DNA of 64,000 nucleotides from Ktedonobacter robiniae (GCF_016587375.1 NZ_BNJG01000001.1:3664001-3728000); one strand, 5' to 3'; shown: positions 36,017 through 44,949, numbered from the stretch's first letter. Numbers and translations are program-made. The notes: generated by a model not told the origin, from the letters alone.

Positions 36017-36634
36017 CTAATAGGGAAGTTCCTCACGAGCCTTGGTCTCCGGAGCATGCACGAGGCGCTGCTGAACGATAGCATAGCTGCGTGCCACCGC
36101 TTCGGCGAAGATGGCTGAGATAATCGCCTCGGCGATAACCTGGGGCAGGAAGCTTGCCAGGATGACGCCATTGGCCGGGATATAGCCCCTGATCATGCCC
36201 ATGGAGATTACCAGGACCGAATTCGTCAGCGAGCCGATGACGCCCGCGCTGATAGCCGCCACATCGAAGCTGAAGCGTTTGAGCGCGGCGAAGGTTGCCC
36301 AGGCGGTCAGGCCGATAAAGATACGGGGTAGGATCGCAACAGTCGGGTCCTTAAAGAGCGGGCTAGAGGCATGTAGGAGGCTCATCAGACCAAAAATAAA
36401 GCCTGTAAGCAGGCCGACGATAGGGCCACCGACGATGCCGCCAATAATAGTAGGAATATGACCTGTTGTCGCGTTACCAGAGACATTGGGAACCGGGATA
36501 AAGCCGATGCCAGGGATGAGGGTGATACATACCGTAAGGCCAGCAAGCATCGCAGCAATGACGATTCGCTCGGTCGTCAGCTTCCATGGATGCGTTGGAT
36601 CCATGCTTTGTGTCTTCTGTTCAACTTTGCTCAA
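36017..36634 (-). CDS. ECF transporter substrate-binding (S) component
   Basis: The 205-residue membrane protein has five to six helices (for example RIVIAAMLAGLTVCITLIPG, HIPTIIGGIVGGPIVGLLTG, PRIFIGLTAWATFAALKRF). The FIPVPNVSGNATTGHIPTI loop in pieces and ATTGHIPTIIGG recall the PanT/HmpT/FmnP-like S components, so a vitamin such as pantothenate or a pyrimidine/flavin is possible; the substrate is not determinable. The start is TTG at 36634, supported by GAAGGAG 7 nt upstream. It heads the S-A1-A2-T operon and has its own promoter and structured leader. Confidence 0.82.
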   Translation of the reverse strand: MSKVEQKTQSMDPTHPWKLTTERIVIAAMLAGLTVCITLIPGIGFIPVPNVSGNATTGHIPTIIGGIVGGPIVGLLTGFIFGLMSLLHASSPLFKDPTVAILPRIFIGLTAWATFAALKRFSFDVAAISAGVIGSLTNSVLVISMGMIRGYIPANGVILASFLPQVIAEAIISAIFAEAVARSYAIVQQRLVHAPETKAREELPY

Positions 36635-36781
36635 GCGAACACTCCTTCGTGTTGGATCTATGTTTCTCTGCTCGCACGCGAGCTAAACGTAGATCAAGGC
36701 AAAAATAGCTAGAGAAGCCGGATGCATTTGTGGATATGGATCTATTGTTGAAATATACCCGGCAATTCCTATGACTGTCAA
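36635..36781 (-). promoter_or_regulatory. promoter and structured leader of the ECF transporter operon
   Basis: On the minus strand, TTGACA (36776-36781), an 18-bp spacer and TATATT (36752-36757) form a near-consensus promoter. The leader of about 110 nt pairs GATCTACGTTT with AAACATAGATC around an inner GCTCGC/GCGAGC hairpin. It then places the ribosome-binding site GAAGGA in the loop of an AACAC/GTGTT hairpin just before the TTG start. This could be a translational switch, but it matches no TPP, FMN, THF, cobalamin or preQ1 consensus I can see. Confidence 0.5.
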
Positions 36782-36799
36782 GAATATTCATAGAAGATG

Positions 36800-37495
36800 T
36801 TAGGGGAGGACCTGGACTCCGTGAGGCCCACCAATGAGGGCCTGTTGGGCCATGCCGAGAAAGAGGCCTGTCTCGACGATGCCGACAACATGGTGTAACT
36901 GCTCGTCCAGGGCTGCGGGATCAAGAATGCCATCCGCGAAGGTGCAGTCGAGAATAACGTTATGATTATCGGTAATAAAAGGCGTGGTGCTACCACCGCG
37001 AAGCTTGATCGTTGCCCCAAGGTCGGTCAACTTGCGTGAGACCAGGGGGGCGGCGAAGGGAATGGCTTCAATGGGCAGGGCGAAGCTTTGTCCCAGGCGT
37101 TGCACGAGCTTAAGCTGATCGGCGATGACAACAAAGCGCCGTGATGCGGAAGCCACGATCTTCTCGCGCAGAAGCGCCCCTCCCCCGCCTTTGACGAGGT
37201 TAAGCTGGGAGTCGATTTCATCTGCCCCATCTATATAAATATCCAGTGAGGGATGAGTGGCGAAATCGGTGATAGGAATATGGAGGCTTTGTGCCAGTTC
37301 CTGCGACGCGAGCGAGGAGGAAATGGTACCCGCGATGTGTAATCCCTGTTGCATACGCCTGGCAAGCGCCTGAATGAAGAAGGCTGCCGTTGAACCGGTA
37401 CCCAGACCTACTAACATGCCATCCTCAACTAACTGAGCCGCCGCCTCGCTTGCAGCCTGTTTCCACGCGTCACGATTGATTTCCTGACCAGTCAT
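36800..37495 (-). CDS. rpiA: ribose-5-phosphate isomerase A
   Basis: RpiA interconverts ribose-5-phosphate and ribulose-5-phosphate in the pentose phosphate pathway. The 231-residue protein has the phosphate-binding loop GLGTGSTAAFFI (about 30-41), DGADEID near 89-95, LVKGGGGALLREKIVA near 99-114 with the catalytic Glu, and a C-terminal GLFLGMAQQALIGG. GGAG lies 8 nt before the ATG. It is monocistronic by appearance, since the ECF operon downstream has its own promoter. Confidence 0.95.
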   Translation of the reverse strand: MTGQEINRDAWKQAASEAAAQLVEDGMLVGLGTGSTAAFFIQALARRMQQGLHIAGTISSSLASQELAQSLHIPITDFATHPSLDIYIDGADEIDSQLNLVKGGGGALLREKIVASASRRFVVIADQLKLVQRLGQSFALPIEAIPFAAPLVSRKLTDLGATIKLRGGSTTPFITDNHNVILDCTFADGILDPAALDEQLHHVVGIVETGLFLGMAQQALIGGPHGVQVLP

Positions 37496-37931
37496 AAGAG
37501 CATCTCCAAAAAATAAACGAAATTATTCAAGAGGAGGGTTTACTATGAAAAACGCTCTCCTGTAGGGGAGTATAACACGCTGGAAAAGGCGCATCAAACC
37601 GTGAGCGCGAATGGGACTTCCCGCGCCCAATTCGCGAAATTATTGCCATCCATAGTGCATCGTGATACACTCACAGAGATAGCCTTTTAGAGAAGAATAT
37701 CGCATTTAAGCAGTAGCGCAAGGGCCAAGAGCCTTGCGAGAGATATCATACGCGTATTGAAAACTTGCGTATTGCAATTTGCTGAAGGAAAAATAAACAC
37801 CTGTTTTGTAACGCAGCCGGCAGCCTTTTATAAGCCACAGTTGCCAGGCTGCGGTTAAACACGTCTGAAAGCAGAAAAAAGCGTCCAATGAGAGGGCAGA
37901 ACAGGGCAGGTCTGTTGTAGGTGGTAGAATA
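37496..37931 (+). other. intergenic region with a predicted promoter for the response regulator gene
   Basis: TTGCCA (37643-37648), a 17-bp spacer and TACACT (37666-37671) predict a start near 37678 and a leader of about 250 nt before 37932. AGGTGG precedes the start codon. No gene or strong structure is seen in the rest. Confidence 0.35.
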
Positions 37932-40136
37932 ATGTCAAGTATATCGCGCATATTTGTGATTGAAGATGATGAGCATATTGGCCAGCAGCTCGTAAATGCC
38001 TTGCGCAACGACGGCTATGGCGTCTGGGGCGTCACCAATGGTGGTGACGCCGTACGTGCGTTATGGGCCGATGAGTATGACGTGGTGATATGCGATCTCG
38101 ACGCACCTGGCATAGAGGGATTTGAATTGCTGCAATGGTTGAGGGCATATCATCCCAATACGCGTACAGTATTATTGGGCGGCATAAAAGCGGAGAAGAT
38201 GCGTACACAGGCATTAGAGAATGGTGCTGTGGGCTACCTGGAGAAGCCGCTAGATGTGCGCTTGCTGCGAGAAGAGCTGCGGCGTATGCAGGATGATACT
38301 GGTTTTACCGTTGACCTGGATTCCTTTGATCTGCTGGATGTGATTCAAATCATTACGATGAGCCGCAAGAATATCGCGCTGCTGGTGAATACGGGCTTGG
38401 AGGAGCGGGGACTCCTGCGTTTTCAGAATGGTGAGCTTGTATGGGCGGAGTACGGTTTCTTGCGTGGCGAGGAGGCGTTTTTTGCGCTCGCTGCTCATAA
38501 GAATGGTACAGTGATTCATCAGCCCTGGAATGGGCAGGTGATTCCTAATGTAAAGCAGCCGTTATCACGTTTGATCATGCAGGCCCTTCAGTATCGTACC
38601 AAGTATGGACAGGGGGAGATGCCCCAGCCGACGGGCGCTCAGCCAGCGCTCAATGCTCTCTCCTTTGATGATATTGATGATACTCCCTTTGGCATGGTGG
38701 CTACGACAGAGGGAGCCTCAGGACAGATACCAGTACAGCCCTCGGGCGCTTTCCCTGCCACCAATGGTATGTATGATCTCTCGGGCCAGGTCCCAGTCAT
38801 GGGTAGTATGCCACTGCCATCGGGACAACTTCCCGCGCCCAATATCGCTGGTGCGATGCCTGGGCAGTTCTCCATTCCTGAAACCTCCGGCAGCATATCC
38901 GACATATGGCCCACGCCTGGCTCGCTTTCCGGGTCGATGCCAGTTGCAGGGAATATGCCATTTATGCCTGAGACAGATCAGGATTTTGGAATCTCTACGC
39001 CGCTGGGGCAGATGAATCAGACGCCAGCGAGTGGCATTCACTCCGCTCTCTCACAGGGGCTAAACGCTGGGAGCGGGAGTTTCCCCGCGCAGCCACTGGG
39101 TCAACCAGTGCCTGAGAGTGGACTACGTGATGTAATTTTTGGACCCGCAATTACACAGCAGGATGAGGGTGGTGTTGGGATGAGTGATGAGGCACAGAAG
39201 GAGTGGTGGGAGCGCACAGGCGAACTGCCGCGCCTGGATGAAGCTATGATGCGCGAGTGGAGCAAGGGACAGGCAGTAAACACGAATGGCTTGCAGCCAG
39301 CCGCGCAAGCTGAAGCGGGCAATCATGGGCAGGCTCAACTTTTTGCCCCTCAACCATCGATGCAGGTGCCCCAGGATATCTTGGCGCAGCAGCCCCTGCC
39401 ATCATGGTTAACGGATCAGCCCACCGCTTCAAATTTACCGGTTATTCGGCCAGGTATGACGGAGCCAGGACAGGCAAGTTCACCGGCTCAGGGCGGTGAG
39501 TGGAGTGACCCATACCAGGCTGGGAGTTCGGGCCCAGTCTATGGATCTAGCGGACTGTATCCCCTACAACAGGGGAGTGGTATGCAACCAGCGATCAGGC
39601 CTGAATCCGTCAATGAGGTGGGGGGAGAGACGATGCGCCGGCCCGCAATCACCAATAATCATTTGCAATCCTTCCAGGCGCGTAATACAAGTGGCCCGTT
39701 GCCCATCAATAATTCCATGCCCGGCGTGGAAAGCGCCCAGGCTGACCAGAGCCAGAATCGCGATGCCTTTAACTATCCTGCCCTCAGCACGGCTCTTCAG
39801 ACGTTGGGCTACTCAGTCAAGGGTTTTGTCGCGGCAGCCGTGGTAAGCATGGAGGGATCCCCACTGGCACAGATCTCCGTTGATGATAGCGATGTCACAC
39901 CCCTATGTGCTCCGCTGAGTGCGATGATGAAGAGTGCCCAGCAGGGAGCAGAGCTAGGTGGCTGGGGGGCATGCGAGGATGTGTTGCTACGCAATGCTGG
40001 ACGATATATAATGGCGCGCATAGTGGGTAGCAGACGATCAGCCTTTTTAGTAGTCATTACTACTCATGAGGCAAACCCCGCAGAGAGCCTGAGTATTGTT
40101 GCAAATATCGAGGGCGCAGTAAATGCAGCATTATAG
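37932..40136 (+). CDS. response regulator with PATAN (DUF4388) and C-terminal roadblock/LC7-like domain
   Basis: The protein has 734 residues. The receiver domain (1-118) has the acidic pair Glu11/Asp12-Asp13, phosphoacceptor Asp55 in VVICDLDAPG, Tyr102 and Lys105 in GYLEKP; the usual beta-4 Ser/Thr position appears as Gly (VLLGG). A PATAN/DUF4388 domain follows (about 125-215; FDLLDVIQIITMSRKNIALL, LRFQNGELVWAEYG). Then come about 390 residues of Pro/Gln/Gly/Met-rich low complexity, and a C-terminal domain (about 610-734) resembling the roadblock/LC7 fold (VKGFVAAAVVSMEGSPLAQI). There is no DNA-binding domain. This suggests a scaffold or GTPase-regulating response regulator. No histidine kinase is adjacent. 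Confidence 0.8.
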   Translation: MSSISRIFVIEDDEHIGQQLVNALRNDGYGVWGVTNGGDAVRALWADEYDVVICDLDAPGIEGFELLQWLRAYHPNTRTVLLGGIKAEKMRTQALENGAVGYLEKPLDVRLLREELRRMQDDTGFTVDLDSFDLLDVIQIITMSRKNIALLVNTGLEERGLLRFQNGELVWAEYGFLRGEEAFFALAAHKNGTVIHQPWNGQVIPNVKQPLSRLIMQALQYRTKYGQGEMPQPTGAQPALNALSFDDIDDTPFGMVATTEGASGQIPVQPSGAFPATNGMYDLSGQVPVMGSMPLPSGQLPAPNIAGAMPGQFSIPETSGSISDIWPTPGSLSGSMPVAGNMPFMPETDQDFGISTPLGQMNQTPASGIHSALSQGLNAGSGSFPAQPLGQPVPESGLRDVIFGPAITQQDEGGVGMSDEAQKEWWERTGELPRLDEAMMREWSKGQAVNTNGLQPAAQAEAGNHGQAQLFAPQPSMQVPQDILAQQPLPSWLTDQPTASNLPVIRPGMTEPGQASSPAQGGEWSDPYQAGSSGPVYGSSGLYPLQQGSGMQPAIRPESVNEVGGETMRRPAITNNHLQSFQARNTSGPLPINNSMPGVESAQADQSQNRDAFNYPALSTALQTLGYSVKGFVAAAVVSMEGSPLAQISVDDSDVTPLCAPLSAMMKSAQQGAELGGWGACEDVLLRNAGRYIMARIVGSRRSAFLVVITTHEANPAESLSIVANIEGAVNAAL

Positions 40137-40186
40137 GTGGTGTGGTGGTGTCCCTCCTCTGGCTACAGCATTGTAGGAACGGGGTA

Positions 40187-40255
40187 CAGGGGCGGAGCCC
40201 CTGGCGGGGTTTGGGGTGTCCCCAAATTCTTTTCCCTCTTGCCGCCGCAGGCGGC
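40187..40255. repeat. three consecutive GC-rich mini-hairpins, family C copy 1
   Basis: CAGGGGCGGAGCCCCTG (40187-40203), TTGGGGTGTCCCCAA (40211-40225) and GCCGCCGCAGGCGGC (40241-40255) are each perfect hairpins. The first and last motifs recur at 63467-63519 with the same T/C-rich spacer before the second. It lies 3' of the response regulator gene. Confidence 0.65.
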
Positions 40256-40298
40256 AGAAACAATTGGCGCATGATGTTATCTAGCAGGAGCTAAAAAT

Positions 40299-40445
40299 AT
40301 GAGCGGAAGCAAGAGCATAGAGCAGACACCAGAGAAATCCCAGGAAGAGAAGGAGAATAATCGCTTCTCCTTTATGGTAGGAATTGGTATCGGAATCGCT
40401 ATCATTATCTTGTTATCGATTGCCTCTCTGGCCTGGAACTGGTAA
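40299..40445 (+). CDS. small single-pass membrane protein (48 residues)
   Basis: A short gene encodes a charged N-terminus (MSGSKSIEQTPEKSQEEKEN) and one hydrophobic helix (about residues 25-45, VGIGIGIAIIILLSIASLA) ending in WNW. AGGAG sits 8 nt before the ATG, which with the clean helix makes it credible despite its size. It follows the response regulator by 160 nt and converges on pspA. The function is unknown; small membrane proteins of this shape often accompany stress or respiratory complexes. Confidence 0.6.
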   Translation: MSGSKSIEQTPEKSQEEKENNRFSFMVGIGIGIAIIILLSIASLAWNW

Positions 40446-40482
40446 CAAGCTACCCCTGGCGTGATCGGATGAACCTGACTCC

Positions 40483-41289
40483 TCAGCCCTGTTCGGTATT
40501 GAGGAGCTTTTTGAGTTGGTCTAGATTCAGCTCTCCTGAATTGGGGAGATGAGGAGGCGTAGGCGCATTGGGGGTTAATTGATCCGTTGTGCGCCTGGTA
40601 GACGGTGTGCTGTTGCCTTCAATTGGTGTCTCTGAGAGCGTCGCAGGCTTGGATGCGCGTTTTCTTAACTGCTGTAGTTGTAGCTCAAGGTTTGACGTTG
40701 TCTTCGGCTGAGGATTGGCCGCCTGTTGCTGGCGTTGAACCTGCGCACGAACGCGTATCTCTTCATCGCTGGGAGATGTCGGGCTGGGAGCACCATCTAC
40801 CGCTGACTCGCGCTGTTTATTGAGAGCCTCAAGGACGCGTTGTTGAATAAGGGCGTTGCGTTTACGCGTCTCCAGTGTCTCGAGCGTGGTCTGGACCTCA
40901 GTTATTTTTCCTTCAAGCTGGCGCAGGGCCGAGCGGAGCATCGAGACGAGGCGATCCTGGTTTTGTTTCAGGTTAAGGAAATGTTCTGCCTGGCGTGTAA
41001 GGTCGTTATAATGCACAAGTGCGTCGCGCGCTGCCTCGTCATTATGCTGCTGTACCGCTTGTTCTGCCTTATGGAGCCAGCTTTCTGCTGTGGCCTCACA
41101 TTCTTGTTGGCGTTTTTGTAGCTTTATCCCCTCTGCGATGGCGGTCGCAACCTGCGTCTTAACTTGCACAAGTTGATTGCGCATATCGAGATGAAGTTGT
41201 TTGAGCGCTTTCTCGGGATCGTCAGCGTTCTCCACAACCACATTGAGATTTGCCCGTAGCAGGGTGAGCACTCGCTCCAGCAGATTCAT
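40483..41289 (-). CDS. pspA: PspA/IM30 family protein
   Basis: PspA-family proteins form membrane-remodelling assemblies that protect the inner membrane under stress. The 268-residue protein begins MNLLERVLTLLRANLNVVVENADDPEKALKQL in pieces, the conserved amphipathic helix and DDPEK motif. It continues as a long coiled coil to about residue 190 (helices with QKRQQECEATAESWLHKAEQ). The tail is Pro/Thr/Ser-rich and ends NLDQLKKLL. GGGAG lies 8 nt before ATG 41289. Downstream of flotillin on the same strand, separated by a palindrome. Confidence 0.9.
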   Translation of the reverse strand: MNLLERVLTLLRANLNVVVENADDPEKALKQLHLDMRNQLVQVKTQVATAIAEGIKLQKRQQECEATAESWLHKAEQAVQQHNDEAARDALVHYNDLTRQAEHFLNLKQNQDRLVSMLRSALRQLEGKITEVQTTLETLETRKRNALIQQRVLEALNKQRESAVDGAPSPTSPSDEEIRVRAQVQRQQQAANPQPKTTSNLELQLQQLRKRASKPATLSETPIEGNSTPSTRRTTDQLTPNAPTPPHLPNSGELNLDQLKKLLNTEQG

Positions 41290-41340
41290 AAGCTTCTCTC
41301 CCGATATTGTGATATAGACAGCGTGCAGTGCCAATCCGAC

Positions 41341-41408
41341 CGACGCTGCTCAAGCACGCGTCTACATATAATGCGTGTCATATGTAGACGCGTGCTTGAG
41401 CAGCGTCG
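41341..41408. repeat. perfect 29-bp inverted repeat, family A
   Basis: Arms 41341-41369 and 41380-41408 are exact complements; the arm starts CGACGCTGCTCAAGCACGCG. It differs from the 46038 copy at two positions within the shared arm, and both changes are compensated on the other arm. It lies between flotillin and pspA. Confidence 0.9.
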
Positions 41409-41541
41409 TGCGACCACGGCTTTATATTTCATACGAAACAGACGAAATGGGCGCTTCGAAAGGATGACCTTTGGGAAGGGAGAGGCGGGAAAGGGCGTGA
41501 GATTATCCTCGCCTGTCCTTTGCCCGCCGTAATCCAGGTGA

Positions 41542-43092
41542 CTATGACTCTTTCGAGCTATCGCCGCTGGTAACCTCAACTGTCCCGTTGACCTTGGCTC
41601 CATTGGGAGCACTGCCGTTCTGGTCCGAGAGGCCAGGAACGCGGCTCATGAGATCACCGATGCGGGTACCGCTTAGCAGTTCGAAGAGCGCGGGTACCTG
41701 GGCCGCCATATTGACGATATCCCCGGTCAGGCGGCTGGCTCCTACACCATCTGAACTGCCATTGGAACCGGTCGAGACGATCGTGACCTTGTCGACCTTG
41801 CTCAGAGGCTCGGCGATGGCACGTACTACTTCCGGCATGTTGGAGAGCAGTTTGTCGAGTACAGCTGCCTGGTTGTACTCGTGGAAGGCTGCGGCCTTGA
41901 CCTTCATGGCGTCGGCTTCCGCTTCACCCTTGGCACGAATGACCTCGGCTTCGGCGAGACCTTTGGCGCGAGTAATCTCGGCCTCGGCGAGACCACGAGC
42001 GCGTGAGGCGTCGGCCTCAGCCTGGCCTTTGGCGCGTGCGGCCTCAGCCTGACCTTGAGCCTCGAGAATCTGGCGCAGACGGTCGGCTTCGGCAACCGTC
42101 TCAACGCGGCGGCGCTCGGCCTCAGCAGCTTTCTGAATCGTTGCTTGCAGCTCGAGTTCGCGGCGTTGAATTTCAGCCTGCTGCACTTTGATCTGGGCCT
42201 GTTTCTCAACCTCGGTAACCTTGACGGCCTCGGCGACGACCTGCTGCTGCGTCATGTTGGATTGGACATCATAGGATTTGTCTGCCGCAGCCTGCTGGCG
42301 TTTGACCTCGGCCTCGAAGGAAGCCTTTTTCATCGACAGGTTACGCTGTGACTCAGCCTGGAGGGCGAGGGACTCGGCCTCGGCCTTCACTCGCTCCTGG
42401 TCGGCCTGGGCACGGGCAACGGCTGCCTCGCGTGAGGCGCTGGCCTGCTGGATCTGTGTATCGCGCTGAGCCAGGGCAGCAGCGATATCGGCCTCTTTAC
42501 GGATCCGCGCGATTTGCGGGCGACCCATATTGGTGATGTAGTCGTTCTCGTCGCGTACATCTTTAATCGTGAACGAGATGACCTCGAGGCCCATCTTATC
42601 CATATCGGGGCTGACAGTGCGCAGCATCTTACCGCCGACGCTCTCTGGATCCTTTACCAGGTCCTCAACCGTCAACTGGCCAACGATACCGCGCAAGTGA
42701 CCCTCCATTACCAGGCGGATCAGGTTCTCGCGATCATCGCGGGTCTTGCTGAGGAACTGCTCAGCGGCGGTCTTAATGCTCTGTTCGTCCGAGCGTACCT
42801 TGATCTGAGTCACGGCTTCGACATTGACGGCCACGCCCTGAGTGGTATAGAGTGCCTGCGAAGGAGCCACGTCGAAGGACATCAACTCCAGCGAGAACTC
42901 TTGCGCGCGCTGGAAGAGCGGCACGACTAACTTGGCTCCCCCAGTGATGACATCGGTTCCGTTGGTGCCATAGACGATCAGGGCCTGGTTAGGGCCAACC
43001 TTGCGCATGAGGCCGCCAATAACTCGTAAAAGAATTAGAATTACTACAACGAGGACAACAGCCCCAATGGCAACAGTAAGTGTGAGGTCCAT
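41542..43092 (-). CDS. flotillin-like SPFH-domain membrane protein
   Basis: Flotillins organise membrane microdomains. The 516-residue protein has an N-terminal membrane helix (about 7-27) and an SPFH/PHB domain (30-195; LVVPLFQRAQEFSLELMSFD, TTQGVAVNVEAVTQIKVR, GHLRGIVGQLTVEDLVKDPE). A long Ala/Glu/Arg coiled coil follows (about 200-395), with repeated AKGLAEAE units, and a C-terminal oligomerisation segment ending Gly/Ser-rich. It is FloT/YqiK-like rather than the short FloA type. It follows an NfeD-type gene by 6 nt, the classical flotillin partner. Confidence 0.92.
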   Translation of the reverse strand: MDLTLTVAIGAVVLVVVILILLRVIGGLMRKVGPNQALIVYGTNGTDVITGGAKLVVPLFQRAQEFSLELMSFDVAPSQALYTTQGVAVNVEAVTQIKVRSDEQSIKTAAEQFLSKTRDDRENLIRLVMEGHLRGIVGQLTVEDLVKDPESVGGKMLRTVSPDMDKMGLEVISFTIKDVRDENDYITNMGRPQIARIRKEADIAAALAQRDTQIQQASASREAAVARAQADQERVKAEAESLALQAESQRNLSMKKASFEAEVKRQQAAADKSYDVQSNMTQQQVVAEAVKVTEVEKQAQIKVQQAEIQRRELELQATIQKAAEAERRRVETVAEADRLRQILEAQGQAEAARAKGQAEADASRARGLAEAEITRAKGLAEAEVIRAKGEAEADAMKVKAAAFHEYNQAAVLDKLLSNMPEVVRAIAEPLSKVDKVTIVSTGSNGSSDGVGASRLTGDIVNMAAQVPALFELLSGTRIGDLMSRVPGLSDQNGSAPNGAKVNGTVEVTSGDSSKES

Positions 43093-43098
43093 TAGTCC

Positions 43099-43920
43099 TT
43101 ACTCCTTTTGCATATTTTGACGCATAACATAAGTATCTTGTGTTTCTAAATCGTTGAGAAGAGCCTGTAACTCATCTACTTCACCTGTATCGAGCTTATC
43201 GCCCTCTTGCTCAATGAAGTGCTCCCAGGTGTCAACCTCGGCAATTCCACGCTGGTAGTTGAGTACAACAATCTCTTGCCCACGCTCCAGACGTCTGCCA
43301 TCCAGGGTACGGGCAGGTATGCTCTTGCGATGCCCCCCAGGCGAAACATAGATGATCTCGCCGAGATTATTGGTAGGAATAGTCTTGTTGACCTTTCCTA
43401 CCAACCCCGTTCGCTCCGAGATATCCTGTACAGTCGAAGCTTCACTTTGCCCAATTAAGCGATCAAGCAGGCTAATAATAAGAGCTGCTACAATGAAGCC
43501 GCCAACGACAGCCCCAATGATAGTGAATGGAAGCGCTAGATTGGTGACATTATGAAACATGTAGCCAAAGAAGCCAAACCAGAGCAGAAAGAGCACAATC
43601 GCGGTTGGATTGAAGAGGGAGAGAAGCGAAAAGTGATGACCAGCCTCGCTGCTCTGAGTCCCTGTGTGTTGACCATTCGCCGCGTGTGTTCCTCCATGGT
43701 TATGGATGGCTGGGGCATGGGCGGCATGAAAGGGATCGCTCACATGGGTCTGGAAGCCATGTACCAGGCCATGTCCTACGCCATGTCCCACTCCCGCATC
43801 GTGCCCAACTGCCGCGTGTCCGTGTCCAAAGTGGCCAAGGAAGGCTACAGCGAGCAGGAAGAGAAGCCCAAAGAGAAAACAGAAAAGAAAGACAAGTGAG
43901 AGCGGATCAGTTGCTAGCAT
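43099..43920 (-). CDS. NfeD-family membrane protein with His-rich insert
   Basis: The protein has 273 residues: a first membrane helix (about 8-29), then a His/Gly-rich stretch from about 30 to 92 (for example FGHGHAAVGHDAGVGHGVGH). Two further helices follow (about 102-122 and 130-155), and a C-terminal OB-fold of NfeD type (about 165-232; GLVGKVNKTIPTNNLGEIIY, RLERGQEIVVL). NfeD proteins associate with flotillins and stomatins. The His-rich extracytoplasmic-like segment is unusual for the family and may bind metal (inference). The start overlaps the upstream stop by 7 nt and has AAAGGAG. Confidence 0.83.
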   Translation of the reverse strand: MLATDPLSLVFLFCFLFGLLFLLAVAFLGHFGHGHAAVGHDAGVGHGVGHGLVHGFQTHVSDPFHAAHAPAIHNHGGTHAANGQHTGTQSSEAGHHFSLLSLFNPTAIVLFLLWFGFFGYMFHNVTNLALPFTIIGAVVGGFIVAALIISLLDRLIGQSEASTVQDISERTGLVGKVNKTIPTNNLGEIIYVSPGGHRKSIPARTLDGRRLERGQEIVVLNYQRGIAEVDTWEHFIEQEGDKLDTGEVDELQALLNDLETQDTYVMRQNMQKE

Positions 43921-44369
43921 AGCACGGCTCCTTTATCTCCAGGTAGACCACATTTCCGGTTCGTTCCTGCTGGCCCCCGGTCGAAAGCTTCGACCAGGCT
44001 AATAGCTGTAGCGACCATGCCAGCAAGGCCGCTCGCAAGCGCGATAGAAAGATAAAAGGGAAATGGTGTAATACCCAGCAATGTCAGCCAGGGAAAGAGC
44101 TTGTCCGAATAAAGCGCGATTGCGCCAACTAGGAGCGCACCCAACAGCAGGACCGAAGGGACCAGAACCGGATGGCGCTGCAAGAGAGGATTACGGGCCA
44201 GGGGCAGTCCATGCACCTGAACATCCTGTAGTCCGGTTTGACGCATATGCACGATGAATAAGACCTTTTCCTTTCTCGCGGCTACCATATGAGCACGTTC
44301 TATCTCCAACCTGAATCCGCTTCGGGTGCGACGATGGCGCATGCCTTGTAGACGCGTTACGCTGGACAT
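43914..44369 (-). CDS. hypothetical membrane protein in the flotillin operon
   Basis: This unrecognised 151-residue protein has a basic N-terminus rich in Arg (about 1-45) and two membrane helices (about 69-86, VPSVLLLGALLVGAIAL, and 92-120). Its short tail ends KGAVLC. The ATG at 44369 has no obvious ribosome-binding site; ATG 44342 is an alternative. It sits 40 nt after the XRE regulator and overlaps the NfeD start, so it belongs to the operon. Confidence 0.6.
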   Translation of the reverse strand: MSSVTRLQGMRHRRTRSGFRLEIERAHMVAARKEKVLFIVHMRQTGLQDVQVHGLPLARNPLLQRHPVLVPSVLLLGALLVGAIALYSDKLFPWLTLLGITPFPFYLSIALASGLAGMVATAISLVEAFDRGPAGTNRKCGLPGDKGAVLC

Positions 44370-44409
44370 CTATTAACTAAGACGTAAGTTCGCCGGAAAG
44401 ATACAATGG

Positions 44410-44949
44410 TTATAATACTTCTTCGTTCCCAAATTCTTCAAAATAGGCGGCGATTTGATCGTTCTCTGCAACAGGCTCCGCGTCGCTCGTTAAGGCTTCG
44501 GCGACGGCCCCGAGTTCCTCAAGTGAAAGCGTAGCCAGGCGTTGAAAGAGCGCCAGGTAGCGCCGGGGATCGGATGTGCTGGCAAGAAACTGCAAGAAGC
44601 CCGATAGCTCAGGCTCAGAGCGCCACTCCGCAGCGCTGGCATCTAGCCAGGTGCTCAAGCGATCATTTCCGGTGTCAAGCGAGGTCAACAGGTCGGTGCT
44701 GAAGTCGGGCGGATCATCGACAAGGTAACCGGGATGGACATTGAAAAAGCGCGAGAGCAGGTCGCGACTCGATGCAGTCAGGTGCAGGCGCTTACCGCTC
44801 TCTAGTTGGGAGAAATAGGCCTGGCTGATGCTCGCGTCAAGCTCTTCCTGCATAGCTTTAACGACTTCCATCTGCGTCATAGGGCGATTATAACCGCGCA
44901 ACTCGCCTTCGACGGCGCGCAAGTGTTTGATTTTTTCAGCTAGTTTCAT
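44410..44949 (-). CDS. XRE-like helix-turn-helix regulator
   Basis: The 179-residue protein starts with a helix-turn-helix resembling EspR/XRE-type regulators (residues 1 to about 70). It has LAEKIKHLRAVEGELRGYNR, MTQMEVVKAMQ and ISQAYFSQLESGKRLHLTAS, followed by LSRFFNVHPGYLVDDPP. The C-terminal half is acidic and helical and could be a dimerisation domain. It heads a four-gene operon with a membrane protein, NfeD and flotillin. The promoter just upstream contains a palindromic site at the transcription start, so autoregulation is likely (inference). In-frame TTG 44967 is an alternative start. Confidence 0.78.
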   Translation of the reverse strand: MKLAEKIKHLRAVEGELRGYNRPMTQMEVVKAMQEELDASISQAYFSQLESGKRLHLTASSRDLLSRFFNVHPGYLVDDPPDFSTDLLTSLDTGNDRLSTWLDASAAEWRSEPELSGFLQFLASTSDPRRYLALFQRLATLSLEELGAVAEALTSDAEPVAENDQIAAYFEEFGNEEVL

